Of a stretch of DNA of 64,000 nt, positions 43,311 to 53,750 are shown piece by piece. Origin of the DNA: Akanthomyces muscarius (lineage: Eukaryota > Ascomycota > Sordariomycetes > Hypocreales > Cordycipitaceae); assembly GCF_028009165.1 (NCBI RefSeq), contig NC_079246.1, forward strand, positions 744,001 to 808,000, given 5' to 3'. Position numbers and translations under genes: made by a program. Position 1 is the first letter of the stretch. Each line of letters starts with the position of its first letter. The notes below the pieces were generated by a model. It was given only the letters and a program-made list of their open reading frames with translations, searched no databases and had not been told where the DNA came from.

Positions 43311-45118
43311 GATGATGATAGTGCTTGCTAGCTCCCGTCTGTTTTGTTTTCCAATTTTGTTGTCTTGTTGCTTGGCTGGTGTAGTGGTTGGTGGGTAAGG
43401 TAAACCGGAATTGCGATAAAGTATGAGATATTGCCTGCCACCGAGCGGATAGACTTGTGTGATGGGAGCTCGTAGTATGTTTAAATAAGGCAGCACGAAA
43501 AAAAAAAAAAAAAAAAAAAAAACAGAAAAGATTTGTCAAACAAGAGCAGCCCAGGCAAGACTGTAGGACGGGCGCAGAAAAAAGGTAGGGCGCGGTTCGT
43601 GCGACGGAATGGGGGGGGGATGTGATGAGTGTTGGGCGGAACGGCAGGGAGGACGGCCAGAAAGTCAAAAGGTTAATGGAATGAGCTGGTTTTTAAAATG
43701 CAAGAAAAAGTCTGCCAGCCCGAAACAACAAGAGAAAACAAGAAGAGATCTGAGCAAAAGTTTTTTCTCTTTTCCGCCCGAGGCCACAACTCTTCTCTTG
43801 TCTCTTTTCGTCGTCCTGGTTTTTCTTGTGTTGGACAGCCACACTCACACACCGGGTGTGTGTGACGAGACCTTTTTTTTTTTTTTTGGCGTTGATCTTG
43901 TTCCGGGACAATCGACCCGAGTTTCTGGGTTTTTGTCCGTCCGAGTACGGGCAAGTACCGCGTCCCTGATTTTTCGGGATGTCCAGTGAATCAGATCCCA
44001 GATCGCGGGACCCGTATGTCTTGAATAGAGAGAGACCGTTGTGTAACCGTTGGGTTTTGCATTGGGTGTGGAGGGTGTGAGGGCGGAAGAGCGACTAACA
44101 AAGGCTCTCTCTTCCTACTCTTCCTACTCCTCCTCCTCCTCCTCCTCCTCCTCACTCGACGGTAGAATCCAACACTATAAACTAGTGGCTGGGCCATACG
44201 GTCCCAAAAAGTTCTAGTTGTTATTTATTTTGCCCAACTTATTATAAACAGCCTGCATGGATCGAGCACACGTTACGCGGGCGCTCCTTCGCCCTCCCCT
44301 CCCCCCTCCCCCAATGAGGTAGGTAATTAAGGCGCGCGCGCGCGCGCCATGGGTAGTGTCAGCTGGTGTGGCTTGGTGTTCGTGGTCTTCTCATTGGCTT
44401 GTTGGTTGGGCGGCTTTTTTCTCCCGCTTCCCTTGGGCGAACGGCGCTTTCTGTCGGGTGGGCGTGAGTAGGATAAATGCGGCGTTCCTAGAGGTGCCTA
44501 TCATGTCGTTGCTAGGTATATTCAGTGTTTCGATGGCTTGCTGCATTGTTATTAGTCGTCTAATTTTATTCAGGCACAAGGTTCTGCTATTCTAGAATGT
44601 CCTTCGTGAGATTGATTGGGCAAGGGTACGACGCGGCTCTGTGTGGCTGGAATCCCGGCCCCGTGGATCAGCAATCGGGCACAACGCCAAGGGCTTTTTG
44701 TTTGGTATTAAGGACTGCTTATTATTATACTGCTAGGGTCTATCAGGGAACAGGCCGTGACAGGGTACTTATAAAGTACTGGCATGCCTGCGTTGAGTGG
44801 ACTGTCCTCAACCCGCTTCTCCTGATGCCCGTCACTTATGGCTCAGCCTGACGAGCACAAGCCATCCTCGTGTCATACTTGGCTCTAACATACATCAGTC
44901 ACAAGGGCAGATACGAAAATAGCTCTTTGGTGCATACGTCATCAATCCGTTTACTGGGATGGTCCCAGTACTGTATTTGTCTTCTTGCTTCTTGATATCT
45001 CTATCTTACCCACCCAGCTCGCCAATGTGAAACGAAACGACTCTTTTTGCAATACGAAATACACCCATGTGCTTTTCCAACCCGTGGCTGGCAACAGTCA
45101 GCCTTGATAGATTTGAGC
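43311..45118. repeat. intergenic region dense in simple repeats
   Basis: No gene is supported in this 1.8 kb. It carries A25 (43498-43522), a G8-9 run (about 43611-43619), T15 (43873-43887), a (TCC)8 tract (about 44129-44152), C-rich CCCCTCCCCCC (44295-44312) and (GC)8 (44332-44347) next to GAGGTAGGTA. Alternating GC is prone to Z-DNA; homopolymers this long are rare elsewhere in the window. It lies upstream of the 101-aa gene. Confidence 0.7.
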
Positions 45119-46056
45119 TTAAGCCTTGGTCGTGGGAATCTCCTCGACATCCTCCTCATCGTCGCCGCTGTCGACATCCTCAGCATCCTCGTCGCCGAGA
45201 TCGGGCATGTCGCCGCCGCCAGCCAGCTTCGAGAAGTCAATGCCGCCAAAGTCACCTAAGGTAGCAATCGTTGTTAGCACATGGTTGCTGCTTCGTGGGG
45301 TCGGTTGCGGGGGAGCGAAAAGTCGGCACGCAAGACGCGCTGTTTGTGCAGCAGCAGCGTCAAGCATGCTTTCCGCTCATGTAATTACATACCTCCCATA
45401 CCAGGCATGCCGCCCATGCCGCCAAACTGAGAAAAGTCCTCCTCGGGGGCCTCGTTCTGCTCATCCTCATCAACCCACTTGTCAAAGTCGGTCTTGAGGA
45501 AATGCAGACGCTTGCTGTCCTTGAGCAGGCGGGGCCAGTACTCCTCCTTGAGCTCCTTCTTCTGGAGCTTCATCTCGACGTTCTTGGCAGTGTGGTTAAT
45601 CTTGCTCTCGGCGGGGTCGATCTCGGCAAAGAAGTCGAGCACGACGTGGTACTTGCGCTTGAGGGTGCCAGAGGTACCGGTGAAGGAGAGCGAGGTGGGC
45701 TTGAGGTCTAGCTTGATGTCCTCCTTGGGAACGTCGGGGACGGAAATGGTCAGGTAGACAAAGTTCTTGGCGGCATCGGAGCTGGACGAGCGCTGAGCCC
45801 AGAGGACTGGGAAGTCATTAGCATGTGCGGAGAACGGGACGGCGGCAACGCGCGGGCGGCGAAAGGGAATCATCGACAGCTTCGATTGGGGTTGTCTGCG
45901 TGTCATGGCAAAGGCTTTGCAGCCTTGCATCCACGGCGCAGAACAACGGGTGCCAGTTGGGGGCGGATTCCGAGAGCTTTCGCGCAAGGAGCCTGTTTTG
46001 GCCACACGCAAAGTGAAAAAAGACGTACCTTCAGGAGTGGCGGTCTCAGTAGACAT
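45119..46056 (-). CDS. SBA1: Hsp90 co-chaperone p23/Sba1 (three exons)
   Basis: Exons 46029-46056, 45393-45806 and 45119-45255 give 192 aa. Seen: a CS (p23-like beta sandwich) domain beginning VLWAQRSSSSDAAKNFVYLT, with PKEDIKLDLKPTSLSF and KYHVVLDFFAEIDP, and the p23 signature helix-loop WPRLLKDSKRLHFLKTDFDK W. The acidic tail has GGMPGMGG repeats and a D/E-rich end (DEDAEDVDSGDDEEDVEE). Known role: it binds the Hsp90 N-terminal domain in the ATP state and slows ATP hydrolysis, aiding client maturation in the cytosol. The first intron is large (222 nt) and follows only nine codons; the second is 137 nt. It is divergent from VPS24. Confidence 0.95.
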
Positions 46057-47262
46057 GATGAAGATTGTGATCGGTGATTAAAACAGATAGTTCGGTGCTG
46101 CGGCGGAAGCAGAAAAGGAAGCAGGACACGTCCGTTGAGCAATGGCTAGGCGTGTGTTTTCAAGTAAAGTCGTGAGAATATGGGGGAGTGAGAAGGCAGG
46201 TGTGATGGAGCAGGAAGGCGGTTTGAAAGAGGCGGCGGTACAAAGGTATTCTGCAGCAGCAAACGAGCTAGGTTGGTGCTGCTAGCCTTCCCTCTGTAAC
46301 TACCCAGGTAAAAATAGGTGCCGTGCCGCTCTGGTGCTGGGGTTCTGGCGCTGGTTGCCTTGCCCCTCTCCTTCGCCCGCCTTCAGCCCTTTTCTGGCAC
46401 ATTCCACGGTGGGAAGCCTCCAGCTGTGGAAGTTAAGAAATACAAGGATGCAGGCGAAATGCCTGCGCGTTGGCGAGGTACCTGCTAACGTGACCGCACT
46501 TGGCGGTACTCGTCCCCAGCAGGTGCCCCTCTGCCGTTCGCTGCACAGATGTGGGCCGCTTCAGTGGGCAGCCAGTCTCCAAGCACTGTGTTACACTGGA
46601 TGGCTGGCGCTGATACCAGCTGTCGGTGTAAATATGTGGCGGCATTGTGCAGCTCGAATGTCTCAAGTAGAAGCCAAACACCAATGCAATTTTGAAAGAC
46701 TCGATTTTAGAATAGATCGCAACAGAATTCAGCCCCAGCCACCAGTCACGGAGCTTGGAGCTCCTCCGCCTTCAGTAACTAGGAGCGTGAGTACCTAGGT
46801 AGCATACCTAGGTGGGTTCCTAGGTACTTGGACAGCCCACCGCCCCAAGCTCCAGCTGTAGACCCCTCCTGTAGTGCCGCTTTCAGCAGGCAGCACAGCG
46901 CTCTCTAGCAACCCCGCTATGCCACACACTCAGCACCAAGCACCTGCCACAGGTGGCTCATTGGCAGATTGGCAGCTGGCGTTTGCACTGGTCTGTTTCG
47001 GAGCCATGCCGTACGTGGCTGTGGGGTTGGCAACCCGATGCCCGGCGGGTTGCACGTAACTCTGAAGCTGTCGCAGGAATACCACGTCCGTTGCTCTCGG
47101 CTGCGTCACATACACCAAGCCGCGTGGCCAATATTATATTGCCAGCCGGCCACTCACACATCAGACGGACGAACGAAACGAGCGACTCTCCCTCGGGCCC
47201 GGATCGGCCACCTCCCATTACCACATTGCGCTGATTCACCGACTCCCCCACGCCGCCCAACC
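46057..47262. other. intergenic, divergent SBA1/VPS24 promoter region
   Basis: 1.2 kb without a gene. It has the densest group of TACCTAGGTA-type palindromes in the window (46791-46832, three copies in about 40 bp). Confidence 0.45.
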
Positions 47263-48022
47263 ATGGAGGCGCTGAGGTCCGTCTTTACCAAGCCGGACCC
47301 CCAGGCACAGGTATGCGACATGATGCTGACATTCTGCTCGCTGAGATTCTTCTCTGACAGCCAGTCTCCTCCAGGCCCGAAAATGCAATGCGCTGCTCCG
47401 CACCAACATCCGCAAGCTCGACCGCGACATCAACAGCATCAAGCAGGCCGAGGCCAAGGCGCGGCAACTCATCATCCAGGCCGACAAGCGCGGGCAGCGC
47501 GACCCCTCGCGCGCCGCTCAGGCCAAGAAGGACGTGCGCAGCTTCGCCGGCGAGCTCATCCGCGCGCGCCGGCAGACTGCGCGCCTGCACACGGCCAAGG
47601 CGCAGCTCAGCTCGGTGCAGATGCAGGTCAGCGAGGCCTTTGCCGTGCGCAAGATTGAGGGGTCCATCAAGGCGAGCGTCGGCATCATGAAGGATGTCAA
47701 CAAGCTCATCAGCCTGCCCGCGCTGGCGGGGACCATGCGCGAGCTCGGCACGGAGCTCATGAAGGCGGGCATCATCGAGGAGATGGTCGAGGACGTCCTG
47801 CCCGAGGACAATGAGCTGCTGCTCGAGGACGAGGCCGAGGCCGAAGTCGACAAGGTCCTCAGCCAGATCCTCACGGAGAAGAAGCAGCCCGCCGCGAACT
47901 TGCCGGCCGCGCCCCTGCCCGACCCCGAGGTGCCCGTCCCGGCGGAGGAGGTCGAGGAGGAGGAGGACCCGGAGGAGATGATGGATCAGATGCGGGATCG
48001 CTTGAATGCGTTGCGAAGTTGA
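47263..48022 (+). CDS. VPS24: ESCRT-III subunit Vps24 (CHMP3 family)
   Basis: Exons 47263-47310 and 47375-48022 give 231 aa, the usual size. Seen: the N-terminal VFTKPDPQAQ joined to ARKCNALLRTNIRKLDRDIN, the highly basic alpha1 helix of ESCRT-III core domains, then long helices (MKDVNKLISLPALAGTMREL), and an acidic autoinhibitory C-terminus with a terminal MIT-interacting helix (MMDQMRDRLNALRS). Known role: with Vps2 it caps and remodels Snf7 filaments on endosomal membranes during multivesicular-body formation and is recycled by Vps4. The 64-nt intron falls after residue 16, a position seen in many fungal orthologues. Confidence 0.95.
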
Positions 48023-48568
48023 ATGTGGAGAGGATCATGTTGCATGTCATGCAAGACTGGTCATTACTGGGTCATGGCAGTGGCGTTTGGCGCTTGGGAT
48101 GCAGTTGCTTTCGTTAGGCTGCTTTGAATACATCCATGGTAGACAGGGCTTGAGTTTATATATGCTTTTCAACATATCACTTTGCACTTGAGATTGCTAT
48201 TGAAATCGTCTGCCGAGGTTGGAAATTCTAAATGTAGCAGTAGTCCACAATGGTGTAGTTGTCGTGTTTGTTCGTCAAGTAGAGTTTACGTTTAGCATAA
48301 GATTCACACCAGCCATTGGAGTCCGACTCAATCAATTTTGACTAATTAGAAAGCCTGCTACTTATCATTATTTCTTCCATTTTCTCGTCCCTCGCATGCT
48401 TCAGTTTGACGCCCCTTCTTGCGGATTGGCGGTGGGGTGACACTCCAGCACAGGGGCGCTAATGCACTACCTTTCAGGGCAAAGGCAAACAGCAATGACC
48501 TCCCAAGCTCCCAATGCAAACAAGCTTCCTTCTTAGGTACACAATCTCCACGAACACCCCTCGCAGTC
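48023..48568. other. intergenic, no gene seen
   Basis: VPS24 3' flank and promoter of the downstream hypothetical gene. Confidence 0.4.
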
Positions 48569-50257
48569 ATGGCGTCTCTGACACGCGCGCGCTCGCTGCG
48601 CAAGCCCACCGGGCCCACGGTATTGCCTCCCAGAGAACGGCCCCGGGAGCAGAGCCAAGGTCCCAACCGCAATGTCTCGCCGAGCCGACTACCCACGAAA
48701 CCGGCGCTGCGGCCGACGAGCTCCTCGACGACGACGACGACGGCCCCTACACGGTCCACAAGTGGGAGAGCACACAGGCCAGGGAGTGCATCGTCGAATG
48801 CATCTTCCGTAGCGGCGCCTACTAGGTCCGTCTCGCTGAGAAAGAAGTCGGCCACCACGGCACCAGAGCACACCGCTGCAGCGGCAGCAGCGCCGCCGCC
48901 GGCCGCGAGGAAGGACACGCACAGATATCCGCCGCTGTCGTCTGCAACGCGGCCGAATTCCATGGTACTGAGACCCACGTCGGCTGGTTCGGCAACAGCA
49001 ACATCTACTACTTCTACAGCCACGAGACGAGCAGCGGCCCCGACATATGCGCGTGCAAACAGCGCTGCCGTGACTACGGGAGCAGCAGCGCCCAGCGCAG
49101 CTCGCAATGCACCACCGCCCGCTGCACAGGAGCGAAAGAGCCGGTCGCGACCCCCATCCCGTGATCCGACGACGTCCGCCGCCGCCGCTGCTGCTGCTAC
49201 TGCTGCTACTGCTGCTGCGCCAAGCACGCCCAAACGACGCGCCGTCTCGGTCGACAAGCCGCCGCCCATCACCCCGACCGCTGCCAGCCACACGCCACGT
49301 CTTCAGCACCGACCGGCATTTATGCAGCAGCAGCAGCGCCTCTCCCCAGGAAAGACTGGCTCGCCTAGGCCGCCCACCGCGCAGCAGCCGCCGTTGTCGC
49401 CGTCCAAGCCGCCTGCCAACGTGGCCGCGTCCGCTGAGACGGCCCGTCTGCAGGCCGAGCTGCTCCAGCTGCATCTCCTGCACCGCGACGCTGGCATCGT
49501 CGAGGCGCAGTGGCACGCCAGCGCGAAAACCAAGCTCGGCGAACGCTTCCGCGAACTGCGCGACGCCCACCGCTCACTGGCGGACCGCGAGGCCGCCGAG
49601 ATCGAGGGCGACAACATTGCCGCGCTGCAGTGCTGGGGAGGAGGTATTGGCGCCGGTGCCGGCATGGGGACGCTGCTGGACGGCAGGATCCAAGCGCTAG
49701 ATGCCGTCATCAGCGGGGTCTGGGCTCTCAGCGAACCAGGCGGCAAGTACGCGCGCGTGGTGCGGCGTTTTGAGCGCTGGGTTGAGCGCGTCATGGACCT
49801 GGAGGAGGCGCGGGACAGCGGCGCCATCGGTCTGTTTGCGAGCGGCGCGGCGCTGCCCGACCGCCACAGCCTCGGGAACAGTACTAACAGTGCTGGTGGT
49901 GGCGGCGGCAGCAATATGCAGGATGCACTATTCCTGCAGGACTTGGATCGAGCGTGGACGGATGACTGCGCGAGCATGACGCGGAAGCTCGAGGGCTGGC
50001 AGGACCAGCTCGAGCAGTGCCTGGGAGGAGGGCTGGAGGGTCTGGGAAGTGGCGGCAGCGGCGGCGGCGGCAGCAGTCTGGCGCGCATGCTCGACGGCGC
50101 GGGGAGCCTCGTCGGGGATATGCTGGCGGAGCTCGGCGCCATGGAGGAGATTCGGCAGGCGGCGCTGGCGCGCGAGGAGGATTGGATCGAGGCGATGAAT
50201 CGCGACGACGACGAGAATGATACCCCAAGGGCTGGCGCAGTCTGGCGGGCCATGTAG
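48569..50257 (+). CDS. low-complexity hypothetical protein with conserved C-terminal helical domain
   Basis: A single exon of 562 aa from the first ATG (MASLTRARSLRKPTG). The N-terminal 290 residues are disordered: Arg/Ser/Pro-rich with many Ala and Thr runs, including imperfect GCN-type alanine repeats near 49187-49215. From about residue 290 a helical region begins: ETARLQAELLQLHLLHRD, AQWHASAKTKLGERFRELRD, LADREAAEIEGDNIAALQ, then YARVVRRFERWVERVMDLEE, DLDRAWTDDCASMTRKLEGW and EEDWIEAMNRDDDEN. I recognise this helical block as similar to an uncharacterised ascomycete family but cannot give it a function. The arrangement of a basic disordered N-terminus and a helical C-terminus is seen in cytoskeletal or spindle proteins; that link is speculation. 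Confidence 0.75.
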   Translation: MASLTRARSLRKPTGPTVLPPRERPREQSQGPNRNVSPSRLPTKPALRPTSSSTTTTTAPTRSTSGRAHRPGSASSNASSVAAPTRSVSLRKKSATTAPEHTAAAAAAPPPAARKDTHRYPPLSSATRPNSMVLRPTSAGSATATSTTSTATRRAAAPTYARANSAAVTTGAAAPSAARNAPPPAAQERKSRSRPPSRDPTTSAAAAAAATAATAAAPSTPKRRAVSVDKPPPITPTAASHTPRLQHRPAFMQQQQRLSPGKTGSPRPPTAQQPPLSPSKPPANVAASAETARLQAELLQLHLLHRDAGIVEAQWHASAKTKLGERFRELRDAHRSLADREAAEIEGDNIAALQCWGGGIGAGAGMGTLLDGRIQALDAVISGVWALSEPGGKYARVVRRFERWVERVMDLEEARDSGAIGLFASGAALPDRHSLGNSTNSAGGGGGSNMQDALFLQDLDRAWTDDCASMTRKLEGWQDQLEQCLGGGLEGLGSGGSGGGGSSLARMLDGAGSLVGDMLAELGAMEEIRQAALAREEDWIEAMNRDDDENDTPRAGAVWRAM

Positions 50258-50591
50258 CTTTGAGAGAGAAGGGCAGGGAAGTGGAACGTCCATTAGCATA
50301 AGCATACAAGAGCGGTTTTTATTTATTTATTTTTGCCCGTTATAGATTGCTGTAAAGCTGGCGTTTTGGCTTTTCAAGACACGCTTTATCTACATTGAGT
50401 CCTGTTACGTGAAACTTTCAAAAGCCACTCAAATTCATGTCATCGCTTGTTTAGCTAGCTATTTACTACTTCCATTCACGCTTCTGAGACATATCATCAT
50501 CTCGCTCATTCAATCTTGGGCCATGTCGATGTTTAACTTGTTTTCGTATTTTTATGTTTTTTATGTTCTATTTTTTTCATGCTGCGTGTCC
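50258..50591. other. intergenic between convergent genes
   Basis: AT-rich 3' flanks with repeated TTTTTATTT blocks (about 50314-50335 and 50540-50580). No gene was seen. Confidence 0.4.
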
Positions 50592-51374
50592 TCACAGGAA
50601 CGAGCGGCGAGGGAAGCCGACGCCTTCGACGGCAGGCTCGTCGACGAACCAGCTGCAGCGATCGCCGGAGCCCTCGTTGACGAGCGCGCAGGGCAGACCG
50701 TCGGCGCTGTCAAAGATTTGCTTCATAATCTCCTTCTTGCCGGCGCCTGTGGCGACAAAGGCGACGCGGACGGCGTGGTTGACGACGGGTAGGGTCAGGG
50801 TGATGCGCTTGGCGGGGGGCTTGGGCGAGTCGTCGATGGGGGCGACCCAGGCCGTCGTCTCGCGGAGGAGGGCGTGGTTGGGGAAGAGCGAGCAGGTGTG
50901 GCCGTCGGGCCCGCAGCCGAGCAGGAGCAGGTCGAAGATGGGCAGGCGGACCGAGTCGCGCGAGGCAAACGAGGCGACGAGCGTCTGCTCGTAGGCGTCG
51001 GCGAGCTCCTGCACGTCGTCGAGGTGCGCGGTGTCGATGGGCCGGACGGCGGGCTGCTGGTCCGCGGGCAGCTTGTCGAGGAGCTCGCTCTTGAGCAGCG
51101 CGTAGTTGGAGTCGGCGTGGTCGAGCGGCACGGCGCGCTCGTCGGCGAAGAAAATCTCCCACTTTGAAAAGTCGAGCGTGTCGCTGGGGCCCGTCGAGGG
51201 CGCGAGGAGGGCCGCGGCGAGAGTCTTGGGCAGCGAGCCGCCGGACACGGCCACCTTGAAGCTGTCGTGGCGCGCGAAGCCGGCGTTTTGACTCTGGATG
51301 ACATACTGCCGGAGGGCCGGAGCGAGCGTGTCAACGCCGGAGAAGGCGTAGAGGTTGGGCTGCGTCTTGGGCAT
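50592..51374 (-). CDS. 6-phosphogluconolactonase
   Basis: A single exon of 260 aa. It hydrolyses 6-phosphoglucono-lactone in the oxidative pentose phosphate pathway. Seen: the N-terminal FKVAVSGGSLPKTLAAAL phosphate-binding motif, KWEIFFADERAVPLDHADSN, and the signature LLLLGCGPDGHTCSLFPNH, then ITLTLPVVNHAVRVAFVATG. The length matches the stand-alone eukaryotic enzymes (Sol3/Sol4 type), with no hexokinase or G6PD fusion. The start is the first ATG (MPKTQPNLYAF). The yeast genome has several paralogues, so I give no symbol. Confidence 0.95.
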   Translation of the reverse strand: MPKTQPNLYAFSGVDTLAPALRQYVIQSQNAGFARHDSFKVAVSGGSLPKTLAAALLAPSTGPSDTLDFSKWEIFFADERAVPLDHADSNYALLKSELLDKLPADQQPAVRPIDTAHLDDVQELADAYEQTLVASFASRDSVRLPIFDLLLLGCGPDGHTCSLFPNHALLRETTAWVAPIDDSPKPPAKRITLTLPVVNHAVRVAFVATGAGKKEIMKQIFDSADGLPCALVNEGSGDRCSWFVDEPAVEGVGFPRRSFL

Positions 51375-53750
51375 CGTGTCTGGGTGCAGCTGCAGATCAA
51401 ATGTGTGATATGCAAGTCGATCGGTTGGTAGTAGTGCAGATTATCGGTTGATGCGTCGTTCGTCAGCACACGTCGGAGGGATTTTGTTTCTGTAGTTGGG
51501 TATTGGCGGGGTACGTTGGCTCGGCTCTTTTTTTTTTTTTTTTTTGCTGCTTCAGCACCAAAGCGTCTGCGCATTGTCGTCATTTTTTACGGCTCTGCGA
51601 ATTAGCGCGGGGCAGCCCCATTGTTGCAGCGTCATACAGGCGGCGCGCCGTATCCATCCAATGGCCATAGCTCTAACTGGGCATGGCCATTGATCAAGGA
51701 GACTTTTCTAGCAGTTTCGCGGCACTCTTGGAAATGCCAGACTTGCAGTTGGCGCAATTCCAACGGGTGAGGCGTCAGGTCCCGCTCCGCGGGCACTTGC
51801 TCGACGTGTGTTACAGATAAATCATCTAAGTAGTTTACATAAACAAGGCTTTGTGCTTTCCTTGCGGGATCACCGGCAGTTTTTGATTTCATTCATGTGC
51901 ACTTTTGCATTGAGCTCGGTTCCGCGGAGAATACAACGGCGACGCCCTCCTATGTGGTTGGCTGTCGATTCCATGATCGCCCTGACTCGGGTTTGTAAAT
52001 CTAGGTCCCGGTCGGTAGACAGGCCGAAATTATAAATTATGGGCGCAGACCCCTCCTCCTTTGTCTGCTGGCTTTGGTGGCGACAATACTCAGTATGGTG
52101 GCTGTGACAAGACATGTCGTTGACGGCGGTAGTTCCTGTGTGTCGGCTTCCCCGCCGACCCCTGGTAGATTTGTGGCGGAACATTTAGTCCTAAAGTTAG
52201 CGGTGGATGTCGGGAAGTGGCACAACAAGGGCGACCGACGATGGCCGCGGGCGAGCCTGCAACACTCGATCGCGGCATGCAAGTGCAACAACGCGCACCC
52301 ACGTCCCGGGCTTGCCTGGGGACGGAACAGTTCGAGGGCTGTCGGCCGGTGTGGTCTGGAAGCCGTTTGCAATGGTACCGACTGGCTGGGTGGGAAATTG
52401 GATTATTCTTGTTGGTCAAACGGCTAGTGCACTGATGGGGAAGCAAACCGAGGTCGTCTATTCGTCCTCAAGCCTTGTTGCCTGTGCCTGGTTGTAACTA
52501 GGGTTTGGGGGGGACCCAGACAGGCAACGGAGCCGGGAGTTGTGCAAGCACTCTTACTGGACCAGGATGAACCCTGTCCACCTGAACTGATTGCATGATC
52601 TTGCTAGCGTGAGACTGTGATCAGCATGTATCAAGAGGGAGATGGACTAAACAGATGTCGCGTTTCTGGGACGGGACAAACAACGTAGGTGTAGGAGGAC
52701 AACGCACAGAGTGGCGATGCAGTGATGGTTTGTGAGACGGCCGCGAGGTGTCTAGATTCATTGCTTATATTTGATATTCGCTTCTTCATCTTTTCTTCAC
52801 GTGTGAGTGTATCCCTCCGATGGCGGTAGCAGGTTATCGTGGCCGTGTCCGTCCGCTTGAATGATTGACGTCCATCCGGACCCCTCTAGACCCTGTCCCG
52901 TCGCCCTGTTTGCCCGTGTTTAAGATGGGTGGACTCAGTGGAGCAGCCCTGCACGACAGCGAGTGCCCAGGTGCCCGAAGCCGAGTAAGAGCGCTGAGTG
53001 GACGACGGACCTTCTAGAGCTACAGTAGTGGCGCAGCAAGTGGCGCCAATGTAGGTAAGGGTCCTTTTTTGTAGCACCGCCCTCGCCTGGTCGCCAGCAC
53101 CCTCCAGCACCTTTCAGGGCCTTTCGGGGTCTTGACTGGCCCTCGCGGCCCCTTGCCCACAGCGTCTTAGCGGGCTGTTCAGTGGGCATGGCGGCCTTCT
53201 GTGGCGCTGCCCCTCCTCCGCCGAGTTTGGCAATTTTTTTTTAAAGCGACGGACGACAGTCTCGACCCGGCTTCATCTTTCCTCTGCTTGCCCACATTTT
53301 TCCCTAGAGAAAATTTCGTACCGCCCAACTCTCCTCGTTTCCTTACAACTACGTCAACTCTTGCTTTTTTTTAGTGCAGTAGTCTCTCGGAGACGTGGCT
53401 TTGGCCATTTTTCTTTCTAATTCTTACATCTCTGCACCTTTTCACTCTAGCCTGGCCACGCTCATTTACAGCGAACACTGTGCATCTTCATCCCACCTGA
53501 GCCGCGGGGCAGCACTCGCCACAGCTTCTCTAGTGGGATTGAGCGGGAACAGCTTCGACAACCCGACTTCAGACTGCCGACTTCCGTTTCTTCAAACGAT
53601 TTTGAAAACCGCATCTGATTCATTAGTTTTTTTTCTTTCATGTTCAAGCCTTCTGCTCTGGTTCACACCTTTGAACGAAGTTCTCCGAGTTGAATCCCAC
53701 CTGCAGACTGCCGTTTGACGATATAATTCCGCCACATATCCTCCTCAAAA
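51375..53750. other. long intergenic region, no gene seen
   Basis: About 2.4 kb between divergent genes. T18 occurs at 51528-51545 just upstream of the lactonase start. The last ~450 bp are T/C-rich and probably hold the leader of the SET-MYND gene. Short frames in 51.9-52.5 kb overlap on both strands without coding features. Confidence 0.4.
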
